Of a stretch of 64,000 bases of DNA, positions 8,395-17,416 are shown piece after piece. Position 1 is the stretch's first letter, and the number at the start of each line of letters is the position of its first letter. A program made the translations under genes and the position numbers. This DNA comes from an uncultured Acidiphilium sp. GTDB taxonomy: Bacteria > Bacillota > Clostridia > Christensenellales > Borkfalkiaceae. Under the pieces are notes generated by a model. The model saw only the letters and a list, made by a program, of their open reading frames with translations. It searched no databases and was not told the DNA's origin. Location of the stretch: contig CABUWK010000002.1 of assembly GCA_902495325.1 (NCBI GenBank), forward strand, positions 34,583 to 98,582, read 5' to 3'.

Positions 8395-10011
8395 ATGACA
8401 AACAAGACGATAACGGACGATCGCGTGAGAAGGAGCATATTCCCCGCGCGGATCTTCGGAACTTCCGGCAACATAGAGAACGTATCCGTTCTGAAAGAGC
8501 CCGTCGAATTGCAGATCGGGCTGAGCGAAACGCACCTTGCGAAGGTGAACGGCAAAGGATACGTCGTTCTCGATTTCGGCAGAGAATTCAACGGAGCGGT
8601 CAGGTTGCTTACGCAGGTCGCCGAAGGCGGCGGGTGCCGGGTCCGCATCCGCACGGGCGAATCCGTTTCCGAGTGTTATGCGGAACCGGGAGAGAAAAAC
8701 GCCGGCAACCATCATACCCTGCGGGATATCACGGTGACCTTGCCCATGTATTCGGACATGGAATTTCTTCAGACGGGGTTTCGCTTTGCGAGGATCGATT
8801 TTCTCGAGGAAAAGGTCGTTTACGTCAAAGCGATCTTAGCGACGGAGATCAGGCGCGATCTTCATCCCGTCGGCGGGTTTACCTGTAACGACGCTCGCGT
8901 AAACCGTATTTTCGAGGTCGCTTCGGAAACGTTGCAGCAGTGCATGCAGACGTATATCTGGGACGGCATCAAGCGCGACCGCCTCGTGTGGATCGGCGAC
9001 ATGCACCCGGAAACCACGGCGATCGCCTGCTTGTTCGGCGAGGACGAATCGGTCGGGCGTTCTCTGGATTACATAAGGGAACATACCCCTCTTCCCGCAT
9101 GGATGAACAATACGCCGACCTATACGGCGTGGTGGATCGTCATTCTGCACGATTATTACGAACAGAACGCCTGCACGGAATATCTGAAAAAACAGATCGG
9201 GTATCTGAAAGGCGCGCTTGACCTGATCAACGGCGTTGTCCGCGAAGACGGAACGATCGCGGCGGATGGGTCTTTTCTGTTCGACTGGCCGAGCCACGAT
9301 TCGCCGGACGAGATCGTCGGCGTTTACGCTCTGTGGGTTCTTGCGGCGAAGAAATGCCGCAGGCTTCTCGAGGCGGTCGGCGAAAGCACGGAAACGTGCG
9401 ACGAAATGCTTTCAAAGCTTTCCCGCAATCATTCGCTTACGGTGAAAAAGCAGAAGCAGTGCGAGGCTTTTCTCGTTTACGCGGGGATCAGACCCGCCGC
9501 GGAATCGTATGAATTTCTGACGGAAGGCGGGGCGAAAGGGTTCAGCACTTTCTTAAGCTATTATATTCTGAGCGCGATCGCCGACGGCGGGCATCCGGAA
9601 CGGGCGGTCGAGCTGATGAAGGAATATTACGGCGCGATGCTCGATATGGGCGCCACGACTTTCTGGGAAGATTTCGATCCGGACAGGGTCAAGGGCAGCG
9701 CCCCGCTCGATCGCTTGCCGAAAGAAGGGGAGAAGGATATTCACGGCGATTTCGGAAAGCATTGTTACGTAGGGTTCCGCCACAGCTTCTGCCACGGCTG
9801 GTCGTGCGGTCCCGTTCAGTTTCTGATCAAAAAAATCGGCGGGATCGAGATCCTCGAGGCGGGTTGCGGGAAAATGAGGATAAAACCCGTATCTGCCGGG
9901 TTCACGGATTACAGGATCGATTATCCCACGCCTTACGGAAAAGTTACGATCGTCTGGAAAGACGGAAAATTCGATATCGAAGTTCCCGCCGGAGTAGAAT
10001 TGGTCGACTGA
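8395..10011 (+). CDS. GH78 α-L-rhamnosidase-like enzyme, cytosolic
   Basis: The 538-residue protein has a β-sandwich N-terminal part, an (α/α)6 barrel from about residue 160 and a short C-terminal β domain, as in the rhamnosidase family. The central signature is WDGIKRDRLVWIGDMHPE near residue 190. Textbook GH78 members have DxxxRDERLGWxGD at this point; here the block is one residue shorter and lacks the Glu that acts as general acid, so the substrate or mechanism may differ. There is no signal peptide. No ideal ribosome site lies at the ATG (AGGGGAG is about 30 nt away), so the start is less sure than the family. Confidence 0.75.
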   Translation: MTNKTITDDRVRRSIFPARIFGTSGNIENVSVLKEPVELQIGLSETHLAKVNGKGYVVLDFGREFNGAVRLLTQVAEGGGCRVRIRTGESVSECYAEPGEKNAGNHHTLRDITVTLPMYSDMEFLQTGFRFARIDFLEEKVVYVKAILATEIRRDLHPVGGFTCNDARVNRIFEVASETLQQCMQTYIWDGIKRDRLVWIGDMHPETTAIACLFGEDESVGRSLDYIREHTPLPAWMNNTPTYTAWWIVILHDYYEQNACTEYLKKQIGYLKGALDLINGVVREDGTIAADGSFLFDWPSHDSPDEIVGVYALWVLAAKKCRRLLEAVGESTETCDEMLSKLSRNHSLTVKKQKQCEAFLVYAGIRPAAESYEFLTEGGAKGFSTFLSYYILSAIADGGHPERAVELMKEYYGAMLDMGATTFWEDFDPDRVKGSAPLDRLPKEGEKDIHGDFGKHCYVGFRHSFCHGWSCGPVQFLIKKIGGIEILEAGCGKMRIKPVSAGFTDYRIDYPTPYGKVTIVWKDGKFDIEVPAGVELVD

Positions 10012-10036
10012 GGGCGTAAAAAGCGGAAGATCGGAA

Positions 10037-10076
10037 GGGATCCCCTTTTTATTCGTCTAGGCGAATAAAAGATCCC
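10037..10076. repeat. Long imperfect hairpin ahead of the glycan operon
   Basis: GGGATC at 10037-10042 pairs with GATCCC at 10071-10076, and inside it TTTTATTCG at 10047-10055 pairs with CGAATAAAA at 10062-10070. Together they form a 15-bp stem with a CCCT bulge and a 6-nt loop. There is no T run after it. It sits between the GH78 stop and the ribosome site at 10097, so it is a candidate processing, attenuation or operator element. Confidence 0.6.
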
Positions 10077-10107
10077 TCGGAACAAGATATAAAGAAGGAG
10101 AAAAACG

Positions 10108-11457
10108 ATGAAGAAAAAGTGGTTTTATCGCGCTATGGCGGCGGTTCTTTCCGCTGCCGTGTACTGCACGGCGTTTTCGCTTCCCGCTTTGGCGGCGGGC
10201 GCGCGCAACGCAGGATCCCCGACGGAACAAGCCGCTTCGGCAGCAAAGAGCAACGCCTTGTTCCTCTCTTCCGTCACGATGGAAAAAACGGGAGAAAACT
10301 ATACGATCTCGTACGGGTTCGATAAATCCGTCGCGACCGAGGAGAAGGACGTCACGGCTTCGGCGGCGAAATTTTTCGTCGTGAACGGAACCCCTTTATC
10401 CGACGTGAGCGGCGCAAAGGTTTACTACAGACAGAGCGAAAACGGCATGATCGTCTCCGCGACGGTCCCCGTTTCGGCGGGGCTCGTGAAAGAAGACGGC
10501 AAGGATCGCCTTTACGTTCTCGGCGGATTTCTCTGCGACAACGGCTACGTGACGACGGTGCGCTATATTTACCGCTTTGCCTCTTCTCTCGGTAAGGGCG
10601 AACGCATTTATCGGAGCGACAATATCGACGATTACGCCGAAGTGAGCGTAACGTCCGTTTCCGTGCCCGAGATCCAGGGCTCGAACTTCGTTGTTTATAT
10701 TTATTTTTCGGATACGATCACTCCGAAAAAATATATCGACCTTCAGGTGCGCGACTGGAAGAGCCTGCTCGAGTATCACGGAGATAAAGGGGATAAACAG
10801 TATTCCGATTCCGAACTGACCCTTCTTTACCGCTATCAGATCTACTCGAAAGAATGGGAGAACAGCCTGAGTTACAATCTGTGGTTCGGTTGCCAGTCCT
10901 TTAACGGACTGGAAGCCTTCCCCGGAAATAACGGGGGCGCGAAGTACGACATGACCCCGCAGGGCAATGAGGACGGGATCGACTTGTATAACGTATATCA
11001 GATCCAGGAACAGGTCGCCGATTCGACGGTACGTTATTATATGGACGCCGCCCATACCGCGGCGGAACAAAACAACGGATCGCTGCAGCCTCTCGCGGTG
11101 CAGATCCATATCGAAGGCAATCACATTCAGCTGGTGCTGAAGGGGGATTCCGTCCGCGATCAGATCCTCGCTTCCAACGTGTACGACAGCCTCGGGAAGG
11201 ATACGGGGAAAACGTCGTTCAACGAAAACATCGCCCCCGACAGAAGAGAGAAGATGGCGATCTCTCTGCGCGGCGGATTGCTTTTCCCCAACGGGAAAAT
11301 TCTGAAAAACGATTTCTCTTTCGTGTATCATCCCACCAACAAGCAGTGGCGCCCCGCGGGGTCCGGCGAAACCGGATTTACGGAGGACGAAACGCTGTCC
11401 AATCAGGAAGGATATACCGACGAAGAACTTGCCGCACGGAAAAACGCGGGCAGATAA
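10108..11457 (+). CDS. Exported protein of unknown function, first in the glycan operon
   Basis: The 449-residue protein has a clear signal peptide (hydrophobic 9-29, cleavage near ALA-A). The mature part looks β-rich and contains blocks such as FFVVNGTPLSDV and VLGGFLCDNGYVT. A loosely similar 'NG-x-P/T-L ... GF' pattern recurs in the large surface protein at 60138, hinting at a shared fold; this is an inference. It has no C-terminal anchor. AGAAGGAGA precedes the ATG. It leads an operon with two (α/α)6-barrel lipoproteins and an ABC importer, so glycan binding or presentation is plausible but unproven. Confidence 0.7.
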   Translation: MKKKWFYRAMAAVLSAAVYCTAFSLPALAAGARNAGSPTEQAASAAKSNALFLSSVTMEKTGENYTISYGFDKSVATEEKDVTASAAKFFVVNGTPLSDVSGAKVYYRQSENGMIVSATVPVSAGLVKEDGKDRLYVLGGFLCDNGYVTTVRYIYRFASSLGKGERIYRSDNIDDYAEVSVTSVSVPEIQGSNFVVYIYFSDTITPKKYIDLQVRDWKSLLEYHGDKGDKQYSDSELTLLYRYQIYSKEWENSLSYNLWFGCQSFNGLEAFPGNNGGAKYDMTPQGNEDGIDLYNVYQIQEQVADSTVRYYMDAAHTAAEQNNGSLQPLAVQIHIEGNHIQLVLKGDSVRDQILASNVYDSLGKDTGKTSFNENIAPDRREKMAISLRGGLLFPNGKILKNDFSFVYHPTNKQWRPAGSGETGFTEDETLSNQEGYTDEELAARKNAGR

Positions 11458-11469
11458 GGAGGGAAAAAC

Positions 11470-14055
11470 ATGAAAGGAAAATTCGGTAAGATCGTCTCTT
11501 TCACGCTTGCGGTCGCTCTGAGCGGCTGCGCGGCGGCAGGCTGCGGGGGAAACAACAATAGCGGTTCGGCTCCTTCGTCTTCTTCGGAATCGACCTCCGC
11601 GGGCGACGTGATCGACCTTGACAACGGCTATACCTATACGAAACAGAACAAAGAGGGGCTGATGCAGTTTTACAGCTCGGACGCCGCTCTCGACGAATTT
11701 TTAAACGAATACATGCGCCGTCACCTTCGTTACGACGACGAAGCGGTCGGCGATCTCAAGATCGGCGAAGGCAGCACGGTGTGGAAAGAATGGGAAGCGA
11801 TGTCCGTTATGTGGATGAATACGGCGGGGATCGGCTACAGCCCGAAGGAAAGCATCGGAAACTGGTTCTCCAACATTTATCAGGACGATTTCGGCTATAT
11901 CTGGGTCGATTCCGGCACTTCTCCCACCGACTGGGGACAGAGCTGGCAATTCCCGAATATGGCGCATTCCGGCAACGCGACGTCCGGCGTGTACTATAAC
12001 AGTTCTTACTTCAACGGGCTGAACAACATCGCCGGCAAAAACGGAAGCAACGAGTTGTCTTCGATCTGGAAAGGCGTTTCCGATACCGGAGTGATCGGAA
12101 CGGCAATGAAGGCTTCCACCGATTATTACGACTACATGACGATCACGGGGTCGGATATGAAATCCGTAACGTTTACCTACGAATCTCCCGCGGACGGCAA
12201 AACGCAATACGACGGATCGACGATCGACGTGAAGAACTTTATGGGTACCCCTTTCTGTTCTCCGTTTCTCGAACTCGATCTGAGCGTCACCGACTTCGAT
12301 TCTCTCGGTTCCACGAAACAGGTAGAGGACGTGATCGTATCCTGGAAGGGGGGCAGCGGCGTTAAAAATTCCGTATTCGACGAAGCGCACACCGTGAGAT
12401 ACAGCGAGTTTTCCACCAACTATGACCCGGTGTTCAATTCGTCCACGCATATCGTTTTTCCGATGTACGCGCATGAAAACTGGGGCGTTTCCGAAAGTCT
12501 GGACGACGCGATCACCGATATGAAGATCGAGATCGTGTTCAAAAACGGCATCAACGCCGAAGTCCGTCTCGAAGAGGTCACGCTCGCCTTCGACGGCAGA
12601 CAGGTCAACAACAACAGTATTTTCGTCACGGCGGCGGCTTATTATTACCGCTATACGCAGGATAACGAATGGCTTGCGAAGAACATCGACAAGATCCGCA
12701 AGGCGATGCAGTTCCTGTTTACTTATTGCATGACGGAAGATTCCGGCGCGCTCATCACAACGGAGAATTTTGTCGGACACGACGGCTCGTCGAACTACGA
12801 TTATTTTGCGAAAGACGAAAGCGGGAATTTCGGTTACGCTTCGAATAAGGGCGTGGGGCACGGCATCGGCGACGGCTATTGGGATTGCCCGAGCAACCCC
12901 GTGGTGAACATGTATACCAACATGTATTATTACAAAGCTCTTGTCGGTATGGATTATCTCGAGCGGATGGCGAAAAGCGGCGGGATCGCAGAGAGCGGCA
13001 AAACGATTTCCGTAAAGACCGCCGACATGCGTTCCACGGAGAATTACGCCGAAACGACGGAATCGCTCGCAGCGAGAGAGGATCGGTTCGTCAGCCGGTT
13101 CCGCGAATATTTCTGGAACGAAGATACGGGGCGTTTCCTTCTCGGCTATCTCGACGAGAACGACGCCGGCGTGAAAGCGGGCGTGCTCGACGTGAAAGCG
13201 GATTACGGCTTTACGACGTACAACCAGGAAGCGATCCAACTCGGTCTTGCCACCGAAGATCAGGCAAGATCGATCATGAACTGGATCAACGGCGAACGCA
13301 CGGTTGCGGGAGATACCGCGGATAATTCGTCCAAGGCAAAACAGATCTACTATTACACATTCGCTCCCCGCTGGACGACGAAGGAAAACACCTATCAGTT
13401 CTGGTTCCGTTTCGACGGCAAAAAGAGCGGTAAATACGGCTGGAACAAGCAGGTTCAGAACGGCGGAACGGCGGCGCATTGCGCTTATTACGACATGGTT
13501 GCCGAAAACGACGTTTTCGGTGCGGACACGGCGTTTGAAAAACTTCTGAACGTGCGGAAATGGTATAACGACGTGAAAGACGCGGGCGGAAGCGGAAAAA
13601 ATTTCTACCGCGCATATTACAATAAAAAGGGTATTATTCTGCAAGGCGGCGCAAGTTCGGGCGTGCTCGGGCTCGACTACGAATTTATCGAAGCGACCCT
13701 TCTTTACACCACGATCCCGGAAACGTTCTTCGGGCTCGGATCCACGGAGTACAACACGCTGAATATCACCCCCGCGCTTCCTTCTTCGCTTACGTACTGG
13801 AAGATGGAAAACCTTGCGTTCGCAAATCTCACGTACGATCTTACCGTCGGCGACGACTGGGTACAGATCAACAGCGTTCAGGGAGACGCGACGGGCAAAA
13901 AGGTCTGCGTAACGCTGAATGCGCCGGAAGGTTCGTTCGAAGTAAGGCAGCATAATAAAATTCTTGCCGAAGGCACCGATTATAAAGTAGAAAACGGAAA
14001 AGTGATCGTAAACGCACAGTTCCGCAACGGCAGGATCCAGATCGTGAAAAAATAA
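11470..14055 (+). CDS. (α/α)6-barrel (six-hairpin) lipoprotein, glycosidase-like, copy 1
   Basis: The 861-residue protein begins with a lipoprotein signal (lipobox LSGC, Cys20) and a Ser/Gly-rich linker, so it should sit on the outer face of the membrane. After a β-rich N-terminal domain, residues from about 380 resemble six-hairpin glycosidases, with VQNGGTAAHCAYYD and ASSGVLGLDYEFIEATLL near the end and a closing β domain with WKMENLAF. It shares FYSSDAALDEFLNEY and WKEWEAM with the lipoprotein at 17417, so the two are paralogues. I cannot name the GH family. It sits directly before the solute-binding protein gene, which suggests it trims oligosaccharides before uptake. Confidence 0.72.
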   Translation: MKGKFGKIVSFTLAVALSGCAAAGCGGNNNSGSAPSSSSESTSAGDVIDLDNGYTYTKQNKEGLMQFYSSDAALDEFLNEYMRRHLRYDDEAVGDLKIGEGSTVWKEWEAMSVMWMNTAGIGYSPKESIGNWFSNIYQDDFGYIWVDSGTSPTDWGQSWQFPNMAHSGNATSGVYYNSSYFNGLNNIAGKNGSNELSSIWKGVSDTGVIGTAMKASTDYYDYMTITGSDMKSVTFTYESPADGKTQYDGSTIDVKNFMGTPFCSPFLELDLSVTDFDSLGSTKQVEDVIVSWKGGSGVKNSVFDEAHTVRYSEFSTNYDPVFNSSTHIVFPMYAHENWGVSESLDDAITDMKIEIVFKNGINAEVRLEEVTLAFDGRQVNNNSIFVTAAAYYYRYTQDNEWLAKNIDKIRKAMQFLFTYCMTEDSGALITTENFVGHDGSSNYDYFAKDESGNFGYASNKGVGHGIGDGYWDCPSNPVVNMYTNMYYYKALVGMDYLERMAKSGGIAESGKTISVKTADMRSTENYAETTESLAAREDRFVSRFREYFWNEDTGRFLLGYLDENDAGVKAGVLDVKADYGFTTYNQEAIQLGLATEDQARSIMNWINGERTVAGDTADNSSKAKQIYYYTFAPRWTTKENTYQFWFRFDGKKSGKYGWNKQVQNGGTAAHCAYYDMVAENDVFGADTAFEKLLNVRKWYNDVKDAGGSGKNFYRAYYNKKGIILQGGASSGVLGLDYEFIEATLLYTTIPETFFGLGSTEYNTLNITPALPSSLTYWKMENLAFANLTYDLTVGDDWVQINSVQGDATGKKVCVTLNAPEGSFEVRQHNKILAEGTDYKVENGKVIVNAQFRNGRIQIVKK

Positions 14056-14157
14056 AAAAGATCTTCGGGCGCGGGGCGAAAATCGCCCTTCCCCGGCGGC
14101 AATGCTTTCGGAAAACGCCCGCTCATGCGGTGCAGTGCGGAAATCAGGAGGAAACAC

Positions 14158-15549
14158 ATGAAAAAGAGAACAATGGCAGTGATATCCGGCATTCTTGCCG
14201 CGGCAACGGTTTTTTCGATGAGCGCATGCAAAGTCGATACCGGCAAAACGGACGAATCGGGCAAAGGGACGGTGGATCCCGTGAAACCGGAAGAAAACGA
14301 GGACGCCGAGATCCAGCTTACCGTCGGCACGCTCGGCAAAACGGACGAACAGAGCCTGATGCAGGCGTGGATCAACGAATATCAGAAACGCAATAAAAAA
14401 GTAGGGATCAAAATCACGAAAAACATGGGCGGCATGCCGGAGATCATCAACTGGACTTCCGCGGGCGCTCTTCCCGATATCGTGTGGACGGCGGGAGATC
14501 AGCATTCCCCTTATTCGGGCAGCGGGTATTTCCAGGATCTGTCCGACGAGAGCGTTTTCGAAGGCAGCAAAGCTTTCTTCGACGGGTTTTACGAATCCAT
14601 TATCGATTCCACTCACTATTCTTCGGAAGACGACGGGATCTGGTTCGTGCCGAGAGATTACAACAGACTTGTGATCTATATCAACGTGAGCGCGTTCGAG
14701 GCGGCGGGCGTGGAAGTGCCCGGCAACGACTGGACGTGGGACGAATTTATTTCCACCTGCAACGCCCTGAAGAAGGCGGGCGCGAAAAAAGCGGTAGAGT
14801 GGAAATCGTGGCGTCCCGTTTATACCACGATGCTCACCAACTTCGGCGGTAAATACTTAAACGACGACGGCTCTTTCGCGCTGGACAGCAAAGTCGCCGA
14901 AGCCTGCTATGAATTTTACGAGAATTTCTATTCCGCAAAGGCGGAATCGGGCGATCCCGAAGAGACCGCGCTCGCGATCAAGGGCGAGGGCGCGTCGTTC
15001 AAGGCGTATGCCGGCTCGATCACGGGAAGCGTTCCCATGGTTGTGGACGTGCGCCCGCAACTCACGGGGTATATGCAGTCCGCTTACAGCGGTGACTGGA
15101 CGCTCGACGTGCGCGCTTTCCCCAACTTCACGCAGGAAGGGGGAGCGGCGGGATACGTCGGTACGGGTTGCAGCGGATACGGCATCACGAAAGCCTGCAC
15201 GGACGCGAAGAAAAGAGCGGAAGCTTGGAAATTCCTGAAATGGTGTATGTCCGAAGAAGGGTATAACGCCGTGTCGTACCTGGGGAACATCGTCCCCGCG
15301 ATCACGTCCATGCGCGATTCCGGCGAATGGAGAGATTATTCTTACGGCGGCATGAGCGTCGACGCGGACGCCTTCGTCGCGGAGAACACGAAGGATATCT
15401 TCCTGAACTATTACAATGTTTTACCCAATTCCAAACAGGATTCTTTCATCCGTCTTACCGATACTTTCTGGGATAACGTAGGCACGGGCAAATCGTTCTC
15501 GGCTGCCTGTTCCGACTTTAAACGCGATTTCGAAGACCTGATGAAATAA
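14158..15549 (+). CDS. ABC importer solute-binding lipoprotein, sugar type (system 1)
   Basis: The 463-residue protein is a family 1 extracellular solute-binding protein. It has a lipoprotein signal (MSAC, Cys24), an acidic linker, and then the usual two-lobe fold with LMQAWINEYQKRN near the start and GTGCSGYGITKAC and AWKFLKWCMSEEGY in the second lobe. It should deliver an oligosaccharide to the permeases encoded by the next two genes. The start at 14158 follows CAGGAGGAAAC; earlier in-frame codons give no signal sequence. No ATPase gene is present in the operon. Confidence 0.9.
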   Translation: MKKRTMAVISGILAAATVFSMSACKVDTGKTDESGKGTVDPVKPEENEDAEIQLTVGTLGKTDEQSLMQAWINEYQKRNKKVGIKITKNMGGMPEIINWTSAGALPDIVWTAGDQHSPYSGSGYFQDLSDESVFEGSKAFFDGFYESIIDSTHYSSEDDGIWFVPRDYNRLVIYINVSAFEAAGVEVPGNDWTWDEFISTCNALKKAGAKKAVEWKSWRPVYTTMLTNFGGKYLNDDGSFALDSKVAEACYEFYENFYSAKAESGDPEETALAIKGEGASFKAYAGSITGSVPMVVDVRPQLTGYMQSAYSGDWTLDVRAFPNFTQEGGAAGYVGTGCSGYGITKACTDAKKRAEAWKFLKWCMSEEGYNAVSYLGNIVPAITSMRDSGEWRDYSYGGMSVDADAFVAENTKDIFLNYYNVLPNSKQDSFIRLTDTFWDNVGTGKSFSAACSDFKRDFEDLMK

Positions 15550-15570
15550 AACGACGGACGGATAAGGGAA

Positions 15571-16485
15571 ATGACCGCTTACAAAAAAATGAAAATACGG
15601 AAGAACGTGACGGGATATCTGTACGTTCTGCCCGTCATCCTCGGCGTGCTGTTTTTTACGCTGCTTCCCGTTGTGTATGCGTTTATCAACAGCTTTTTCG
15701 AAACGCCGCTGAAACCATTTTCGCTTAAGGACTGGGGCGTGTTCGTCGGATTCAAAAATTATTATCAGAATTTTACCAACGGGTATTACCGCAGAAGGTT
15801 TCTCCGCTCGCTCGGGGTCACGTTTTCCTATGCGGGGATCTATATCCCGCTGTCGCTCGTGCTTTCCTTCCTGCTGGCGGTGCTGCTGAATAAGAACGTG
15901 AAGGGGATCCGCTTTTTCCGGGTGTTGTACTATCTGCCCGTACTGATCCCCGCCGTTTGCAGCGGCATGCTGTGGAACAGGATCACCGATCCCGATTTCG
16001 GCATCGTGAACGCCATGCTCGAAAAGATAGGGCTGAAAGCTCTGCCGTGGTTTCAGACGGCGAAATCGAGTATGCCGTCTTTCGTGTTCGTAAACCTTTT
16101 CACGATCGGCGGAAGCATGATATTGTGGCTTGCCCAGCTTAAAAACGTGCCCGTTTCGCTGTACGAAAGCGCGCGGCTCGACGGGGCGAACAAATTCAGA
16201 CTGCTGATCTCCATCACCATTCCCATCTGCACGCCGATGATCCTTTACAACGTGATCATGAGCATCATAGGCGTGATGCAGACTTACGCGCAGGTCATCA
16301 CGCTGACGGGCGGATCGGGCGCGGGAGACAGCCTGCTGTTTTACGTGTTCAATATTTACGATAACCGCGTGCAGTCGTTCGGCTACGCATGCGCGCTCAG
16401 TTTCATTCTCTTTGCGATCATCGGCGGGCTCACCGCGATCGTGATGAAAACGAGCAAATGGGTCTATTATACGGAGGAGGGTTAA
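15571..16485 (+). CDS. ABC sugar permease, MalF/UgpA type (system 1)
   Basis: The 304-residue protein has six predicted membrane helices and the EAA loop SARLDGANKFRLLISITIPI that contacts the ATPase. It is the first of two permease subunits that form the channel for the solute-binding protein at 14158. A second ATG at 15589 is also possible; the first is kept because the GATAAGGGA ribosome site lies before it. It is followed at once by the partner permease. Confidence 0.9.
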   Translation: MTAYKKMKIRKNVTGYLYVLPVILGVLFFTLLPVVYAFINSFFETPLKPFSLKDWGVFVGFKNYYQNFTNGYYRRRFLRSLGVTFSYAGIYIPLSLVLSFLLAVLLNKNVKGIRFFRVLYYLPVLIPAVCSGMLWNRITDPDFGIVNAMLEKIGLKALPWFQTAKSSMPSFVFVNLFTIGGSMILWLAQLKNVPVSLYESARLDGANKFRLLISITIPICTPMILYNVIMSIIGVMQTYAQVITLTGGSGAGDSLLFYVFNIYDNRVQSFGYACALSFILFAIIGGLTAIVMKTSKWVYYTEEG

Positions 16486-16487
16486 AG

Positions 16488-17402
16488 ATGACGGTTCGCG
16501 CGACGGAAGAAACTCTTCCCGGAAACATCGGAGCGAAGCCCCTTCCCGGAAACGGCAGAAAGAAAGCGGGCAGGATCGCTTCGGCGGCGGGAACTTATCT
16601 TCTTCTCCTTCTCCTTTCGCTGTTTTTCCTCTTTCCGTTTATCGTGATGATATCTCTCAGTTTGCTGAGCGATAAGGAAATACAGTTGCAGGTATTGTTT
16701 TCTCCGAGCGGCATTTTGTATCTCGGCGCGTATGCGGGGATCTTTTCGACCGGCTCGAAGTACATGAAATATCTCGCGAACACGCTTACGGTCGCGGCGA
16801 TCACGACGGTGGGGATCCCCTTCGTGGCTTCGCTCTGCGCCTACGGGTTTGCGAAAATGGAATTCAAGGGCAAAGAATTCGTGTTCGGGGTCGTTCTCGC
16901 AACGATGATGATCCCGGCGGTGATCACGATCGTTCCGCTGTACACCATTTATGCGAAACTCGGCTGGATCAACACCCTTTACCCGATGTGGGTGCCCGCC
17001 TTGTTCGGCGGCGGCGCGACGAACATCTTTCTGATGCGGCAGTTCATGCGCGGCATTCCGAACGATATGCTCAAAGCCGCTCAGCTTGACGGAGCGAACT
17101 CTTTCGTGATCTATGCGAGGATCATGGTTCCCCTCTGCAAGCCCATTCTGCTGTACGTCGCGGTAATGTCCTTCATGGGGGCGTGGAACGATTTCATGAC
17201 GCCTTTCACCTATCTCGATTACGGCTCGGAAAGCATAACGCTCGCGCTCGGCATTTATTACGATTACGGACCGGGCAGCACGAAACTCGCCAACGAGGCG
17301 ATGGCGGCGGGCAACGTGATGGTTCTGCCCTGCGCCGTGCTCTTCTTCTGTTTCCAGAAATATCTGATCGACGGCGTTGCCGTCACCGGGATGAAAGACT
17401 GA
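16488..17402 (+). CDS. ABC sugar permease, MalG/UgpE type (system 1)
   Basis: The 304-residue protein carries about six membrane helices and the EAA motif AAQLDGANSFVIYARIMVPL. It ends with GVAVTGMKD, a common MalG-type C-terminus. It pairs with the permease at 15571. The start at 16488 follows GGAGGAGGG and comes two bases after the previous stop; an upstream in-frame ATG inside the first permease is rejected. The first 30 residues are a soluble basic stretch before helix 1. Confidence 0.9.
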   Translation: MTVRATEETLPGNIGAKPLPGNGRKKAGRIASAAGTYLLLLLLSLFFLFPFIVMISLSLLSDKEIQLQVLFSPSGILYLGAYAGIFSTGSKYMKYLANTLTVAAITTVGIPFVASLCAYGFAKMEFKGKEFVFGVVLATMMIPAVITIVPLYTIYAKLGWINTLYPMWVPALFGGGATNIFLMRQFMRGIPNDMLKAAQLDGANSFVIYARIMVPLCKPILLYVAVMSFMGAWNDFMTPFTYLDYGSESITLALGIYYDYGPGSTKLANEAMAAGNVMVLPCAVLFFCFQKYLIDGVAVTGMKD

Positions 17403-17416
17403 CCCGCGGAGAGAAA

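Noticed and set aside
11701..14616. A 971-codon open frame on the minus strand
   Set aside because: It lies antisense to the lipoprotein gene at 11470 and the binding-protein gene at 14158, has Arg/His/Phe-rich nonsense composition, and is explained by codon bias of the plus-strand genes.
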